Below the pieces are notes generated by a model. That model saw only the letters and a program-made list of their open reading frames with translations. It was not told the DNA's origin and made no database searches. From contig CAIRLC010000031.1 in NCBI GenBank assembly GCA_903879335.1, forward strand, positions 1 to 64,000: a stretch of 64,000 nt of DNA. The letters are read 5' to 3'. The DNA comes from an uncultured Pseudomonadota bacterium. GTDB taxonomy: Bacteria > Pseudomonadota > Gammaproteobacteria > Steroidobacterales > Steroidobacteraceae. This document shows positions 42,405 through 52,663 of the stretch, piece by piece. A program made the translations under genes and the position numbers. Position 1 is the first letter of the stretch; each line of letters starts with the position of its first letter.

Positions 42405-43274
42405 ATGTCCGTATCGATGCGTCAGATGTTAGAAGCCGGTGTCCACTTTGGTCACCAGACCCGCTTCTGGAACCCGAAGATGGCTCCCTATATCTTCGGC
42501 GAGCGTAACAAGATTCATATCATCAACCTCGAGAAGACCCAGCCGATGTTCACGGAGGCCGCTGCCTTCATCAAGAACGTCGCCGCTGACGGTGGTCGAG
42601 TGATGTTCGTCGGCACCAAGCGTTCTGCTCGCGAAGCGATGCAGCGCGAAGCCGCCCGTTCAGGTATGCCGTACGTCAACCAGCGTTGGTTGGGCGGCAT
42701 GCTCACCAATTTCAAGACGATTCGTCAGTCCATCAAGCGCCTCATGGAGCTTGAGGACCTTGCGGTCACCGGGGCGCTAGATCGCCGCGGCAAGAAAGAG
42801 GCGCAGGTCATGCGTCGCGAGATGGAGAAGTTGAATCGCAGCCTCGGCGGTATCAAGAACATGAGCTCGCTGCCCGACGTTCTGTTCATCGTCGATGTCG
42901 GCCACGAGTCGATCGCGATCCAAGAAGCAAACAAGCTCGGAATACCGGTTGTGGCGATCGTTGACACGAACAGCTCGCCTGCTGGTGTTGACTACGTTAT
43001 CCCCGGTAACGACGACGCGATGCGTGCGATCAATTTGTACGCTTCGGCTGTTGCTGACGCGATCATTGATGGCCGTGCGGCGGTGCCTGAAGTGCCGACG
43101 GGTGAAGACGATTTCGTCGAACTCGACGATGCCGGTAACCCGCGCCGCAAGGCCGGTGGCCGTCGTCGCCCAGCGCCGAATGGTGGCGCGCGTGGCAAGA
43201 AGGGGCCGGCGCAGGGTGCCGGCGATGCTGACGGTGCGGCCGATATGGCTGGCGACAGCGCAGCAGCTGAGTAA
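42405..43274 (+). CDS. rpsB: 30S ribosomal protein S2
   Basis: A 289-residue small-subunit protein. [45 protein letters not shown] and [24 protein letters not shown] with the helical coil are family hallmarks. The core ends near residue 235. A ~50-residue tail then follows that is rich in G, A, R and K and ends in acidic residues, longer than the E. coli protein (241). I start at ATG 42405, behind GGGAGAGTGAG; upstream codons are leader. It is cotranscribed with tsf (9 nt gap). Confidence 0.97.
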   Translation: MSVSMRQMLEAGVHFGHQTRFWNPKMAPYIFGERNKIHIINLEKTQPMFTEAAAFIKNVAADGGRVMFVGTKRSAREAMQREAARSGMPYVNQRWLGGMLTNFKTIRQSIKRLMELEDLAVTGALDRRGKKEAQVMRREMEKLNRSLGGIKNMSSLPDVLFIVDVGHESIAIQEANKLGIPVVAIVDTNSSPAGVDYVIPGNDDAMRAINLYASAVADAIIDGRAAVPEVPTGEDDFVELDDAGNPRRKAGGRRRPAPNGGARGKKGPAQGAGDADGAADMAGDSAAAE

Positions 43275-43283
43275 GAGATTACG

Positions 43284-44171
43284 ATGAACATTACTGCAGA
43301 AAGCGTAAAGCAACTTCGTGAGCGCACCGGCGCTGGCATGATGGAATGCAAGAAAGCGCTCGTGGAAGCCAATGGCGACCTCGAGGCTGCTGCCGAGATC
43401 ATGCGTAAGTCGGGTCTCGCGAAAGCCGATAAGAAGGCTGCCCGTGTGGCCGCCGAAGGTCGCGTGGTTTACTCCGGTAGCGCCGATGGTAAGTCGGGCG
43501 TGCTGGTTGAAGTGAACTGCGAGACGGACTTCGTGGCTCGTGAAGCCGATTTCACTGCATTCGCCGAGGACGTTGCAGCCGTAGCGCTGAGTTCGGGCGC
43601 TGAAACCATCGAAGCTGTACTGGCTCATCCAGGCAGCGATGGCACTTTGCTCGAAGAGCGTCGCCGTGCACTGATCGCTAAGATTGGTGAGAACATCACC
43701 GTTCGCCGTTTGGAACGCATCACCACCGCAGGCGTGCTGGGCAGCTATCTGCACGGCATGCGCATCGGTGCAGTCGTCGCCATCGAAGGCGGCGATGTGG
43801 CGTTAGCGCGTGATCTTGCGATGCACGTGGCCGCGATTAACCCGGCATTCGTCGACTCGACGTCGGTTCCTGCAGAGCATTTGGCCAAGGAGCGCGAGAT
43901 TCTGATCGCTCAGGCCGCGGGCGAGGGCAAGCCGGCCGCTATCGTTGAAAAGATGGTTGAGGGTCGCATCCGCAAATTCTTGGCCGAGATCACCTTGGTG
44001 GGTCAGCCGTTTGTGAAGGATCCCGACACTTCGGTCGAGAAGCTTCTCAAGCAAGCCGGCGCGACCGTGAAGTCTTTTGTTCGCCTCGAAGTCGGTGCCG
44101 GCATCGAGAAGAAGCAAGAGAACTTCGCTGATGAGGTCATGGCGACCGTCAAGAGCAGCGAGAAGAAGTGA
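43284..44171 (+). CDS. tsf: Elongation factor Ts
   Basis: A 295-residue nucleotide exchange factor for EF-Tu. The N-terminal UBA-like domain is [46 protein letters not shown] (TDFVA touches EF-Tu), HVAAINP and [13 protein letters not shown] are the other signatures. Length is standard. It overlaps pyrH by 4 nt. Confidence 0.98.
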   Translation: MNITAESVKQLRERTGAGMMECKKALVEANGDLEAAAEIMRKSGLAKADKKAARVAAEGRVVYSGSADGKSGVLVEVNCETDFVAREADFTAFAEDVAAVALSSGAETIEAVLAHPGSDGTLLEERRRALIAKIGENITVRRLERITTAGVLGSYLHGMRIGAVVAIEGGDVALARDLAMHVAAINPAFVDSTSVPAEHLAKEREILIAQAAGEGKPAAIVEKMVEGRIRKFLAEITLVGQPFVKDPDTSVEKLLKQAGATVKSFVRLEVGAGIEKKQENFADEVMATVKSSEKK

Positions 44172-44896
44172 CAGAACCCGCACCAGCACCTCGGTACCGG
44201 AGAATCCTGCTCAAGTTGAGTGGGGAAGCGTTGCTCGGTGACGCAGACTACGGAATTGATCCTGAGGTGCTGCGCCGGCTAGCGACCGAGATTATCGAGG
44301 TCCAAAGCCGGGGGGTTCAGGTTGCCGTCGTGATTGGCGGCGGCAACATCTTCCGGGGCGCAGGTCTTGCTCGTCGAGGCATGGACCGCGTCACCGGGGA
44401 CCATATGGGAATGCTGGCGACCGTGATGAACGCGCTCGCTATGCAGGATGCCCTGGAATCGCTCGGGACTTACGCGCGCGTCATGTCTGCACTGCGGATT
44501 CATGAAGTCTGCGAGGATTACATACGCCGTCGTGCCATTCGCCACCTAGAAAAGGGGCGCGTTGTGTTGTTCGCGTCGGGCACCGGCAATCCATTTTTTA
44601 CGACCGATTCGGCAGCGACTTTACGCGGTATCGAGATCGGCGCCGATATTTTGTTGAAGGCGACTAAGGTCAACGGCATTTACGATGCCGATCCAATGAC
44701 CACACCGACGGCGGTGCGTTACCAGCGCATTTCCTTTGATAAGGTGCTCACCGACCGCCTGAATGTGATGGATGCGACCGCCATCGTGATGTGTCGTGAC
44801 AACAATCTGCCGTTGCAGGTTTTCAATCTGCACAATTCGGGCGATTTGATGCGGATCGTGAACGGCGAAGACGTCGGAACGGTCGTACACACTTAA
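44168..44896 (+). CDS. pyrH: Uridylate kinase
   Basis: A 242-residue hexameric UMP kinase of the amino acid kinase fold (UMP + ATP to UDP). [61 protein letters not shown] and [15 protein letters not shown] are typical. Start GTG 44168 overlaps the tsf stop. Confidence 0.97.
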   Translation: MTEPAPAPRYRRILLKLSGEALLGDADYGIDPEVLRRLATEIIEVQSRGVQVAVVIGGGNIFRGAGLARRGMDRVTGDHMGMLATVMNALAMQDALESLGTYARVMSALRIHEVCEDYIRRRAIRHLEKGRVVLFASGTGNPFFTTDSAATLRGIEIGADILLKATKVNGIYDADPMTTPTAVRYQRISFDKVLTDRLNVMDATAIVMCRDNNLPLQVFNLHNSGDLMRIVNGEDVGTVVHT

Positions 44897-44926
44897 GACT
44901 GATGCGGATGCGGGGAGGGGTAAGCA

Positions 44927-45484
44927 ATGCTCGATGACCTCAAAAAAGATGCGGCGGAACGAATGGCAAAATGCGTCGTTGCGCTCAAATCCGAGTTCAA
45001 GCGGATGCGTACAGGTCGGGCCAGCACGGCCTTGCTCGAACATTTCAAGGTCGAGTATTACGGCTCGGATATGCCGCTGTCGCAGGTTGCCAATATCGTT
45101 GTCGAGGATGCTCGCACACTCACGGTTACGCCATGGGACAAGTCCATGGTGCCGATCATTGAGAAGGCGATCATGAAGTCCGATCTCGGACTGAACCCGA
45201 ATACGGCCGGAAGCGTGATTCGCCTGCCGATGCCTGCGCTCACTGAGCAGCGCCGCAAGGAGCTCGTCAAGGCCGCCAAGCATGAGGCTGAAGGCGCTCG
45301 AGTTGCTGTCCGCAACGTCCGTAGGGATGTGATGCAGGAACTCAAGGAGATGCTCAAAGAGAAGCTGGTCTCCGAAGACGATGACCGTCGCGCGCAGGAA
45401 GATGTCCAAAAGCTGACTGACAAATATGTCGCCGAGATTGATTCCGTGCTCGCAGACAAGGAGAAGGATCTCCTCCAAGTGTGA
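44927..45484 (+). CDS. frr: Ribosome recycling factor
   Basis: A 185-residue factor that, with EF-G, splits post-termination ribosomes. FKRMRTGRASTALLEHFKVEYYG, WDKSMVPIIEKAI, NPNTAGSVIRLPMPALTEQRRKELVK and the long three-helix bundle with VRNVRRDVMQELKE match exactly the family's layout. Length is standard. It has GGGAGGGG before the start. Confidence 0.98.
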   Translation: MLDDLKKDAAERMAKCVVALKSEFKRMRTGRASTALLEHFKVEYYGSDMPLSQVANIVVEDARTLTVTPWDKSMVPIIEKAIMKSDLGLNPNTAGSVIRLPMPALTEQRRKELVKAAKHEAEGARVAVRNVRRDVMQELKEMLKEKLVSEDDDRRAQEDVQKLTDKYVAEIDSVLADKEKDLLQV

Positions 45485-45501
45485 GGAGGTACACTGCCGC
45501 C

Positions 45502-46218
45502 ATGACCGTACCCCGGCATGTGGCTATCATCATGGACGGCAACGGACGCTGGGCATCACGTCGTGGCCTGCCGCGATCGGCTGGCCATAAGGCGGGCCTT
45601 AAGCCTGTGCGCACGTGTATCGAACTGTGCCGACGCTTAGGAATTCCGTATCTAACGCTGTTTGCGTTCTCCAGTGAGAATTGGAGCCGCCCGGTGACCG
45701 AAGTCGGGTTTCTGATGAACCTGTTTATCGAGACGATCGAGCGTGAGCTTGACGATCTCGCTCAACAGTCCGTTGAAGTTCGATTTATTGGCGATCGCGC
45801 TGCCTTGGGCGCGCCTATTGTTGAGCGCATCGTCGCAGCGGAAGCGCGCGCAGTGCCTGATGCTCAATTGCGGTTGACGATCGCGATTGCCTACGGCGGA
45901 CGCTGGGATATCGTCCAGGCGGTACGCGGATTGGCCACGGATGTGGCCGAGGGGCATCTTGCAGCCGATGAGATTAGCGAAGCCGAATTGGCAAAACGCT
46001 TGGGTTTAGGTTCTTTGCCTGACCCTGACCTCTTTATTCGTACTGGCGGCGAAAAACGGATCAGTAATTTTTTGCTCTGGAATCTCGCGTATTCCGAGCT
46101 GTGGTTCTCTGATCGTTTGTGGCCTGAGTTTTCTGCCGATGATTTTGCTGAAGCAGTGGCCGACTTTTCGGGACGAGAGCGCCGTTTCGGCGGCGTGCCG
46201 AGCGTAGAGAGGACCTGA
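45502..46218 (+). CDS. uppS: Undecaprenyl diphosphate synthase
   Basis: A 238-residue cis-prenyltransferase that makes the C55 carrier for peptidoglycan and O-antigen. HVAIIMDGNGRWASRRGLPRSAGHKAG has the catalytic Asp, with FAFSSENWSRP and FIRTGGEKRISNFLLWNLAYSEL further on. ATG 45502 gives the usual MTVPRHVAII start. A GTG at 45481 overlaps the frr stop and is an alternative. Confidence 0.96.
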   Translation: MTVPRHVAIIMDGNGRWASRRGLPRSAGHKAGLKPVRTCIELCRRLGIPYLTLFAFSSENWSRPVTEVGFLMNLFIETIERELDDLAQQSVEVRFIGDRAALGAPIVERIVAAEARAVPDAQLRLTIAIAYGGRWDIVQAVRGLATDVAEGHLAADEISEAELAKRLGLGSLPDPDLFIRTGGEKRISNFLLWNLAYSELWFSDRLWPEFSADDFAEAVADFSGRERRFGGVPSVERT

Positions 46219-46219
46219 G

Positions 46220-47029
46220 ATGTTGAGAGCTCGCGTCTATACCGCCATCGTATTGGTCAGCCTGATCGCGGCGGTGATGTTTGCCTTGCCGCCGGTTGCT
46301 GGGCAAATCACGCTCGCGGCACTGTTGGCGATCGGCGCTTGGGAATGGGCTGCTTTTGCCGGATTCCACACCATCGCAACGCGCCTCGGCTACGTGCTGA
46401 CGAGCTTAGTCCTCGGTTACCTCACGGTGCATGATTTACAGTCCAACGGCATCTATCAATTGATGCTGGTGGCGGCAGCGTGGTGGGTCGTGGCCGCACT
46501 GCGCATTATTCTTGCCCATGACCGCGTTTCGACGGGAATGACGCTGGTGGCGGGATGGTTAACGTTGCTCCCGGCGTTGGCCGCCGTCGGTCATTTATAT
46601 GTCGGTGCTGTGCAACCGGCGTCCGGTAACGGATTGTTCTTGATGCTATTGGCCCTCGTTGCTGCGGCAGACATCGGCGCCTATTTTGCAGGCCGCCGTT
46701 TTGGGCATACCAAGCTCGCGCCATCGGTGAGTCCGGGCAAGACCTGGGAGGGTGTGATTGGTGGTGCCATTGCGGTGACGCTGTTGTCGCTCGCATTCGC
46801 CTCGGTTATGGGCTTGTCTAAACTCGGCTTCGTGGGCATCGCCGGGATAGTCTTCGTGGCCTCGGTCGTTGGTGATCTGACTGAGAGTCTCTTTAAGCGT
46901 GGCGCTGGCTTAAAGGACAGCGGGTTTATTTTGCCCGGCCATGGCGGTCTGTTGGATCGGATCGATAGCCTCACAGCCGCAGCGCCGTTTTATGTGCTTG
47001 GTCTGCACTGGCTCGGGATTCTGCAGTGA
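46220..47029 (+). CDS. cdsA: Phosphatidate cytidylyltransferase
   Basis: A 269-residue integral membrane enzyme: CTP + phosphatidate to CDP-diacylglycerol. About seven TM helices are present. The C-terminal signature KRGAGLKDSGFILPGHGGLLDRIDSL has the conserved Asp pair, and SPGKTWEGVIGG precedes it. It starts 1 nt after uppS ends, and its stop overlaps dxr. Confidence 0.96.
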   Translation: MLRARVYTAIVLVSLIAAVMFALPPVAGQITLAALLAIGAWEWAAFAGFHTIATRLGYVLTSLVLGYLTVHDLQSNGIYQLMLVAAAWWVVAALRIILAHDRVSTGMTLVAGWLTLLPALAAVGHLYVGAVQPASGNGLFLMLLALVAAADIGAYFAGRRFGHTKLAPSVSPGKTWEGVIGGAIAVTLLSLAFASVMGLSKLGFVGIAGIVFVASVVGDLTESLFKRGAGLKDSGFILPGHGGLLDRIDSLTAAAPFYVLGLHWLGILQ

Positions 47030-48204
47030 TTGCCCGCAAGGGCGTCTCGGTCCTCGGATCGACCGGAAGCATTGGCCGCAGCACCTTGGATGTCATTGCG
47101 CGGCATCCTGATCGTTTTAAGGTCACGGCACTGACCGCTCGTAGTCAGTGGAAATTACTCCTAGAGCAGGCGATTGACCATCGGCCTGAATTAGTCGTGT
47201 TGGTTGAGCCGGCGAATGCGCCGGAATTGCAGCAGGGGCTACGCGCTGCCGGGCTTTCGACGGAGCTCATGACTGGCGCTGAAGCCCTTGAAACCGCGGC
47301 TACATTGGCCAGTGCAGATTGCGTGATGGCCGCTATTGTTGGCGCTGCGGGGCTTGCCTCCACGCTCGCCGCCGCGCATGCCGGGCGGCGGGTACTGCTC
47401 GCGAACAAAGAAGCGTTAGTGATGTCTGGGCCGCTGTTATTGGATGCAGTGCGCGCCAGTGGCGCTGAATTACTTCCGATCGACAGTGAGCACAACGCGA
47501 TTTTTCAGTGTCTACCCCCGATTCGTCCCGGAGTCGCGGCTCCCGGTGTTCGACGGCTCTGGCTGACCGCCTCGGGTGGACCTTTTTTACGATTGCCTGC
47601 GAGTGAATTTCCGCAAGTCACGCCGGAATCGGCGGTCGCCCATCCTCGCTGGCGCATGGGGCAAAAAATTTCGGTCGATTCAGCCACCCTCATGAATAAG
47701 GGGCTTGAGTTGATCGAAGCGCAACTGTTGTTTGGAATGTCTCCCGGTACTGTAGAAGTCGTTGTGCATCCGGAGAGCATCGTGCATTCGCTGGTCGAAT
47801 ACACGGACGGCTCGACCTTGGCGCAACTGGGCAATCCCGATATGCGTACGCCCATTGCCCATGCATTGGGATGGCCGGATCGTCTCGAGTCTGGTGTACA
47901 ATCACTGGATATGTTGGCGCTAGGCTCGCTGCGATTTGAGGCGCCGGACCGTGACAAGTTCCGCTGCCTCGTGCTTGCCGAAGCGGCAGGACGAGTAGGG
48001 GGGACTGCGCCTGCGATCCTTAACGCGGCCAATGAAGTCGCGGTGGAGGCTTTTCTTGAGCGTCGATTGAACTTCGATGGCATACCGATGGTCATTGATC
48101 ATGTGCTCAGCCAGATCGCCACTGAAGCGGTGACGGGATTGGCGGATGTGCTGGCGGCTGATGGTGCCGCTCGGCGAGCAGCCGCAGCTTTGATTGCAGG
48201 TTAA
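47026..48204 (+). CDS. dxr: 1-deoxy-D-xylulose 5-phosphate reductoisomerase
   Basis: A 392-residue NADPH enzyme for the second step of the MEP isoprenoid pathway. GSTGSIGRSTLDVIARHPDRF is the cofactor fold, LLANKEALVMSG and PIDSEHNAIFQCL are active-site blocks, and SATLMNKGLELIEAQLLF carries a substrate loop. Start GTG 47026 overlaps the cdsA stop. Its place after cdsA, not before uppS, differs from E. coli. Confidence 0.97.
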   Translation: MIARKGVSVLGSTGSIGRSTLDVIARHPDRFKVTALTARSQWKLLLEQAIDHRPELVVLVEPANAPELQQGLRAAGLSTELMTGAEALETAATLASADCVMAAIVGAAGLASTLAAAHAGRRVLLANKEALVMSGPLLLDAVRASGAELLPIDSEHNAIFQCLPPIRPGVAAPGVRRLWLTASGGPFLRLPASEFPQVTPESAVAHPRWRMGQKISVDSATLMNKGLELIEAQLLFGMSPGTVEVVVHPESIVHSLVEYTDGSTLAQLGNPDMRTPIAHALGWPDRLESGVQSLDMLALGSLRFEAPDRDKFRCLVLAEAAGRVGGTAPAILNAANEVAVEAFLERRLNFDGIPMVIDHVLSQIATEAVTGLADVLAADGAARRAAAALIAG

Positions 48205-48215
48205 GGGGACAAAGA

Positions 48216-49586
48216 TTGTTTAGCGGGTTGCTCGAGATTCTCGCGTACGTTTTGGTGATCAGTGTGCTGGTAACAGTGCACGAGTTCGGCCATTTCTGGG
48301 TCGCGCGTCGCCTCGGCTTTAAAGTCCTGCGCTTCTCCATCGGCTTCGGTCGTCCATTGGTGACCCGTATTGGCCGAGATGGTGTGGAGTACGTCCTGTC
48401 GGCCATACCCTTGGGTGGCTACGTACGATTAGCCGACGAGCGCGACGGCCCTGTCGCGGACGAAGACCTGCCCCGAGCCTTTACTCGCCGGCCAATACCG
48501 CACCGCATTGCGGTTCTTGTCGCGGGTGCTGGCGCCAATTTCTTGTTCGCTTGGCTGGCCTACACCGCGCTGTACATGCACGGGGTACCTGGCATCCGAG
48601 CGATTGTCACGCAGGTGCATGCCGGCACGCTGGCGGAGCAAGCCGGGTTGCGCGCTGGGGATGAGATTACTGCGGTCGGTGGACACGCCGTGCGTGGCGT
48701 CGACGAAGCGGTCATGGAAACCATCTCGGAAATGCTCGATTCCGGGGTTATTCACTACGAGGTTCGTCGCAACGGTGGTGTGGCCTCGAATGTGATTACG
48801 GTGCCCCCCGAACAGCGTCGAGGTCTGACCGAGCCTGGCGAGCTGGAGATGCGGCTTGGCTTGATCTTTGTGCAGCCTATCTATCCCGCGATGATCGGTG
48901 CCATGGCGCCGAATTCATCGGCGCGTGCTGCCGGATTGACGGTGGGCGATGTGGTCCTGTCCGTTGATGGAGCACCAGTGGCCGATTTTGCAGGCCTTAG
49001 AGCGCACATTCTGCCGCGCGCCGGTCAACCTGTGACGCTGCGAGTGCGCCACGACGGCATCGAGCGCGATGTGCCGGTCACGGTAACGGCAGAGGCAGAC
49101 GCTGGAGCGCCGGGGCATTTCTTGGGGCGACTCGGCATTTTGCCGGGCGGGCAGGGCGCTTGGCCGGCTGGCGTGGAGACGATCGAGCGTTATGGCCCGT
49201 TGGGTGCGGCGGCAGCGGGCGCGCACCTGTTCTGGAAGACCATCACTGTGACGGGTTCGCTTGTCCGCCACATGGTCTCCGGCGAGGCCTCGTCGCGGAA
49301 TATCAGCGGCCCGGTCGGTATCGCGAAGGTGGCTGCAGCCAGCCTCTTGGCCGGTTGGCCCGCGTTTCTGTCCCTTTTGGCCGGCATCAGCATCGGCCTC
49401 GGTATCCTCAATTTGTTGCCCTTGCCGCTGTTAGATGGCGGTCAAGTGGTCTATCAACTGTTTGAAGCTCTGACGGGAGGTCCCCTGACGGATCGAACTC
49501 AGGGTATGCTCCAGCGGGTCGGATTTGCGATTCTGATCCTCATGACGGTGCTGGCCGTCTACAATGACTTGTCGCGGCCCGGCTAG
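48216..49586 (+). CDS. rseP: Site-2 metalloprotease RseP
   Basis: A 456-residue inner-membrane zinc protease that cleaves RseA to free sigma-E and also clears signal peptides. VTVHEFGHFWVARRLGFKV is the HExxH TM segment. Two PDZ domains (~120-310) follow, then NLLPLPLLDGGQVVYQLFEALTG, the third zinc ligand motif LDG. The start is TTG 48216 after GGGGAC. It directly precedes bamA, whose product is a client of the same stress pathway. Confidence 0.95.
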   Translation: MFSGLLEILAYVLVISVLVTVHEFGHFWVARRLGFKVLRFSIGFGRPLVTRIGRDGVEYVLSAIPLGGYVRLADERDGPVADEDLPRAFTRRPIPHRIAVLVAGAGANFLFAWLAYTALYMHGVPGIRAIVTQVHAGTLAEQAGLRAGDEITAVGGHAVRGVDEAVMETISEMLDSGVIHYEVRRNGGVASNVITVPPEQRRGLTEPGELEMRLGLIFVQPIYPAMIGAMAPNSSARAAGLTVGDVVLSVDGAPVADFAGLRAHILPRAGQPVTLRVRHDGIERDVPVTVTAEADAGAPGHFLGRLGILPGGQGAWPAGVETIERYGPLGAAAAGAHLFWKTITVTGSLVRHMVSGEASSRNISGPVGIAKVAAASLLAGWPAFLSLLAGISIGLGILNLLPLPLLDGGQVVYQLFEALTGGPLTDRTQGMLQRVGFAILILMTVLAVYNDLSRPG

Positions 49587-49618
49587 CCGCCTTTAACGAC
49601 CAAGGGACATAGATTCGC

Positions 49619-52063
49619 ATGCGACCCCGGCTTGTCCGCGCCGTTTCGATGGCAGTTGCCCTGACCTTGGGGGCTGCTGCTACCCATGCACAGACCCTTC
49701 CGGCTGAATCCACCGACTTTACGGTGGGTGATATCCAGGTGGAGGGTCTGCAGCGCATCGCTGAAGGCACCGTTTTTAATTACTTACCGGTTGCCATTGG
49801 CGATCGCATGACCCATCAGAAAGTCGATGAGTCGCTGCGTGCGCTCTATGCGACCGGCTTTTTCCGTGATGTCGAAATGCGACGTGACGGCAATACGCTC
49901 CTGATTGCTGTCCGCGAGCGTCCTTCTATCGAAAGCTTTGAGATGAAGGGCAATAAGGACATCAAAACAGAGGATCTGCAGAAGAGCCTTAAGAATGTCG
50001 GCCTTGCGACTGGCAAGACCTTCGATCGCAGCGTCCTCGAGGACGTCACCCAGTACCTCACGGATCAATACTACTCACGCGGCAAGTACGCCGTAAAAGT
50101 GGAGACGAAGGTCGAGGACGTTCCGGGTAACAAGGTCAAGATCACGGTTGATATCAAGGAAGGCAAACGCGCCGTCATCCGCGAAATCAATTTCGTCGGC
50201 GATACGAAGTACTCCGAGAAAGATATTCGCCAATCGCTGGAACTCAAGACGCCAAATTGGCTGTCTTGGTACAAGCAGGATGACCGGTATTCGCGTGAAA
50301 CGCTGCAAAGCGATCTGGAGAAGGTCCGCTCCTACTACATGGATCGCGGGTACGCCAACTTCCAGATTGAGTCGACTCAGGTCGAAATAGCGCCGGAAAA
50401 AGATGACATCTTTATCACCGTCAATGTGAACGAGGGTGAGGTGTATCAGGTGTCCGAGGTGAAGCTCGCGGGCACCATGGTCGTTCCCGAGGAAGAACTG
50501 AAGAAGCTGCTGATTGTGCAGCCGGGGCAGACCTACTCGAAGAAGATGGTGACAGCGACCCAAGAGCTGTTGAACTACAGGCTGGGTTCGGAAGGCTACT
50601 CGTTCGCCAAAATTGAACCCGTGCCGACCACGGATGCTGAAAAGAAGACGGTTTCATTGACCTTCTTTATCGATCCAGGCAACCGCGCTTACGTTCGCGA
50701 TATCAATTTCAAGAACGTCAACGCCATCAATGATGAGGTGTTGCGTCGAGAAATGCGCCAATTGGAAGGCAGCTGGCTGTCCAACCAAGCGGTCGACCGG
50801 TCCAAGCAACGGTTGCAGCGCCTCCCGTACATTGAGAAGGTGGAGTCATCGAATAAGCCAGTCCCGGGCACCCCGGATATGGTGGACGTTGAGTACGACA
50901 TCAAGGAAGGCCTGCCAGGTCAGTTTGGCGGCGGCATCGGCTATTCGGCGTCGCAAAAGCTGATGCTGAACGGGAACTTCGTGCATTCAAACTTCATGGG
51001 GCGCGGTGAGCGTGTCGCCATGGAGGTCAACGCCGGCAAATATTCCAGCATTTACAGCCTGGCCCACACCGATCCGGCGACAACCATCGACGGCATTGCA
51101 CGCACCGTTTCGGTGTCGTACGTCAAAACGACGCAGTTTGTGTCCCAGGCCTCGCAGTTCTCGACCACTCGTTTCACGGCGGCGTTGGAATACGGGGTTC
51201 CCATTTCGGAATACCAAGGTCTGCGTTTCGGCGTCTCCGCGTCCAGCAACGAATTGCTGGCCTCGGATTCCACCTCGGCCGCTCAGGCCGTGGACTGGGT
51301 GCGCTCGAATGGTTCGAACTTCCTGCGCACCGGCACCACAATGGATTACACCGGTACAATTACGACGGTCAACTTCTACGGCTCGCGCTTTAACGTGCTC
51401 GAGACGACAGCGGGTTGGAGTTACGACTCACGCAATCGGTCGATCTTTGCGGACCGTGGTACCCGCGTATCGGTCGGCGGATCCTATGCCTTGCCAGGCA
51501 CGTCAGTGCGCTACTACATGGCCAACTTTGACTTCCTCAAGCTGCAGCCGCTGCCTAAGAAGTTCACGCTCGCCTTGAAGTCGCAGGTGAGCTACGGCAA
51601 CAAGATGGGCAATACGACGGCGTTGCCGCCTTTCCGCCAGTTCTTTGGCGGCGGCCCGGACACCGTACGTGGCTATCGCGAAAGCCGCTTGGGACCCAAG
51701 GATAGTTTCGGCAATCCCTATGGCGGCAATCTGCTGACCGTCGCGAGCGCTGAGATCTTGTTCCCCACCCCAGACAAGTGGAAGGCTAACGTCCGGGTGA
51801 GTGCGTTCTACGACATGGGTAACGTGTTCTCGACCTGCTGCGTGAAGTTCTACGGCATCGACCGTGTAACGCCGGTGGACTACAAATTCCGGTATAGTGA
51901 TCTGAAGCGTTCGACCGGTATTGCCGTCCAATGGCTTGCGCCTATGGGTATCTTCCGGTTCAGTTACGCCGTGCCGCTCAGCACGACCACGACGTCCGCG
52001 AGCGACATTCGTTGGCCGGACGAGCGCGAGGGCTTCCAGTTCTCTATCGGCTCGGCGTTCTAA
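49619..52063 (+). CDS. bamA: Outer-membrane protein assembly factor BamA
   Basis: An 814-residue Omp85 protein. A signal peptide (cleavage near THAQ) and five POTRA domains (~28-425; FTVGDIQVEGLQRIAEGTVFNYLPV starts the first) precede a 16-strand barrel. The barrel has GGGPDTVRGYRESRLGP (the VRGF-type L6 loop, here VRGY) and the terminal FQFSIGSAF with aromatic end residue. It inserts beta-barrel proteins into the outer membrane. The chaperone gene skp follows. Confidence 0.97.
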   Translation: MRPRLVRAVSMAVALTLGAAATHAQTLPAESTDFTVGDIQVEGLQRIAEGTVFNYLPVAIGDRMTHQKVDESLRALYATGFFRDVEMRRDGNTLLIAVRERPSIESFEMKGNKDIKTEDLQKSLKNVGLATGKTFDRSVLEDVTQYLTDQYYSRGKYAVKVETKVEDVPGNKVKITVDIKEGKRAVIREINFVGDTKYSEKDIRQSLELKTPNWLSWYKQDDRYSRETLQSDLEKVRSYYMDRGYANFQIESTQVEIAPEKDDIFITVNVNEGEVYQVSEVKLAGTMVVPEEELKKLLIVQPGQTYSKKMVTATQELLNYRLGSEGYSFAKIEPVPTTDAEKKTVSLTFFIDPGNRAYVRDINFKNVNAINDEVLRREMRQLEGSWLSNQAVDRSKQRLQRLPYIEKVESSNKPVPGTPDMVDVEYDIKEGLPGQFGGGIGYSASQKLMLNGNFVHSNFMGRGERVAMEVNAGKYSSIYSLAHTDPATTIDGIARTVSVSYVKTTQFVSQASQFSTTRFTAALEYGVPISEYQGLRFGVSASSNELLASDSTSAAQAVDWVRSNGSNFLRTGTTMDYTGTITTVNFYGSRFNVLETTAGWSYDSRNRSIFADRGTRVSVGGSYALPGTSVRYYMANFDFLKLQPLPKKFTLALKSQVSYGNKMGNTTALPPFRQFFGGGPDTVRGYRESRLGPKDSFGNPYGGNLLTVASAEILFPTPDKWKANVRVSAFYDMGNVFSTCCVKFYGIDRVTPVDYKFRYSDLKRSTGIAVQWLAPMGIFRFSYAVPLSTTTTSASDIRWPDEREGFQFSIGSAF

Positions 52064-52102
52064 ACTTTTCTTTAAAATACAGTAACTAAGGTCCGACTCT
52101 TT

Positions 52103-52648
52103 ATGCGTATTCAGACTCTTGCACTGATCCTTGCGGGTAGCCTCGGTTTAGGCTCGGTTGCCCTGGCGGATAGCCAGAAAATCGCCGTGGTGAACATCCA
52201 GCGCGTACTTGCGGAAGCTCCGCAGGCTCGTAATGCAAGCCAGACCCTCGAATCCGAGTTTGGTCCTCGCGGTAAGGCATTGGAATCGCAGAAGAAAGAG
52301 TTTGAGACTCGCGCTCAGAAGTTCGAGCGTGATCAGGCGACCATGTCGGAGTCGGAGCGGACGAAGACCAGCCGCGAGCTGCGCGATGCGCAGTTGAGCT
52401 ACGAGCGCCGCGCAAAGGAATTTCAGGAAGACGTGCAGTTGCGTCAGAACGAGGAACTCCAGAAGGTCCAGAAGACGATCGTCGAAGCGGTTCGCGTCTA
52501 CGCGAAATCGCAGGGCTTTGACATCGTGTTGGCCGACGGCGTGATCTACAGCAGCGACTCGGTGGACATCACCTCGCAGCTGCTCGCGAGCCTGACGGCT
52601 AAGGCACCAGCTGCGGCCGCGCCAGCGGCGCCTGCGCCGAAGAAATAA
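52103..52648 (+). CDS. skp: Periplasmic chaperone Skp/OmpH
   Basis: A 181-residue periplasmic holdase for outer-membrane proteins. The signal peptide ends at ALA (~22). KIAVVNIQRVLAEAPQARNA is the OmpH beta core, a long charged coiled coil (~45-125) forms the tentacles, and FDIVLADGVIYSSDSVDITSQLLASL closes the core. A C-terminal tail of A and P ending in PKK is specific to this lineage. It lies between bamA and lpxD, as usual. Confidence 0.94.
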   Translation: MRIQTLALILAGSLGLGSVALADSQKIAVVNIQRVLAEAPQARNASQTLESEFGPRGKALESQKKEFETRAQKFERDQATMSESERTKTSRELRDAQLSYERRAKEFQEDVQLRQNEELQKVQKTIVEAVRVYAKSQGFDIVLADGVIYSSDSVDITSQLLASLTAKAPAAAAPAAPAPKK

Positions 52649-52663
52649 TTCGGTAGGCCGCGC

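Noticed and set aside
42777-43754. Open frame of 325 codons opposite rpsB and tsf
   Set aside because: It spans two certain genes on the other strand and has no recognisable domain.
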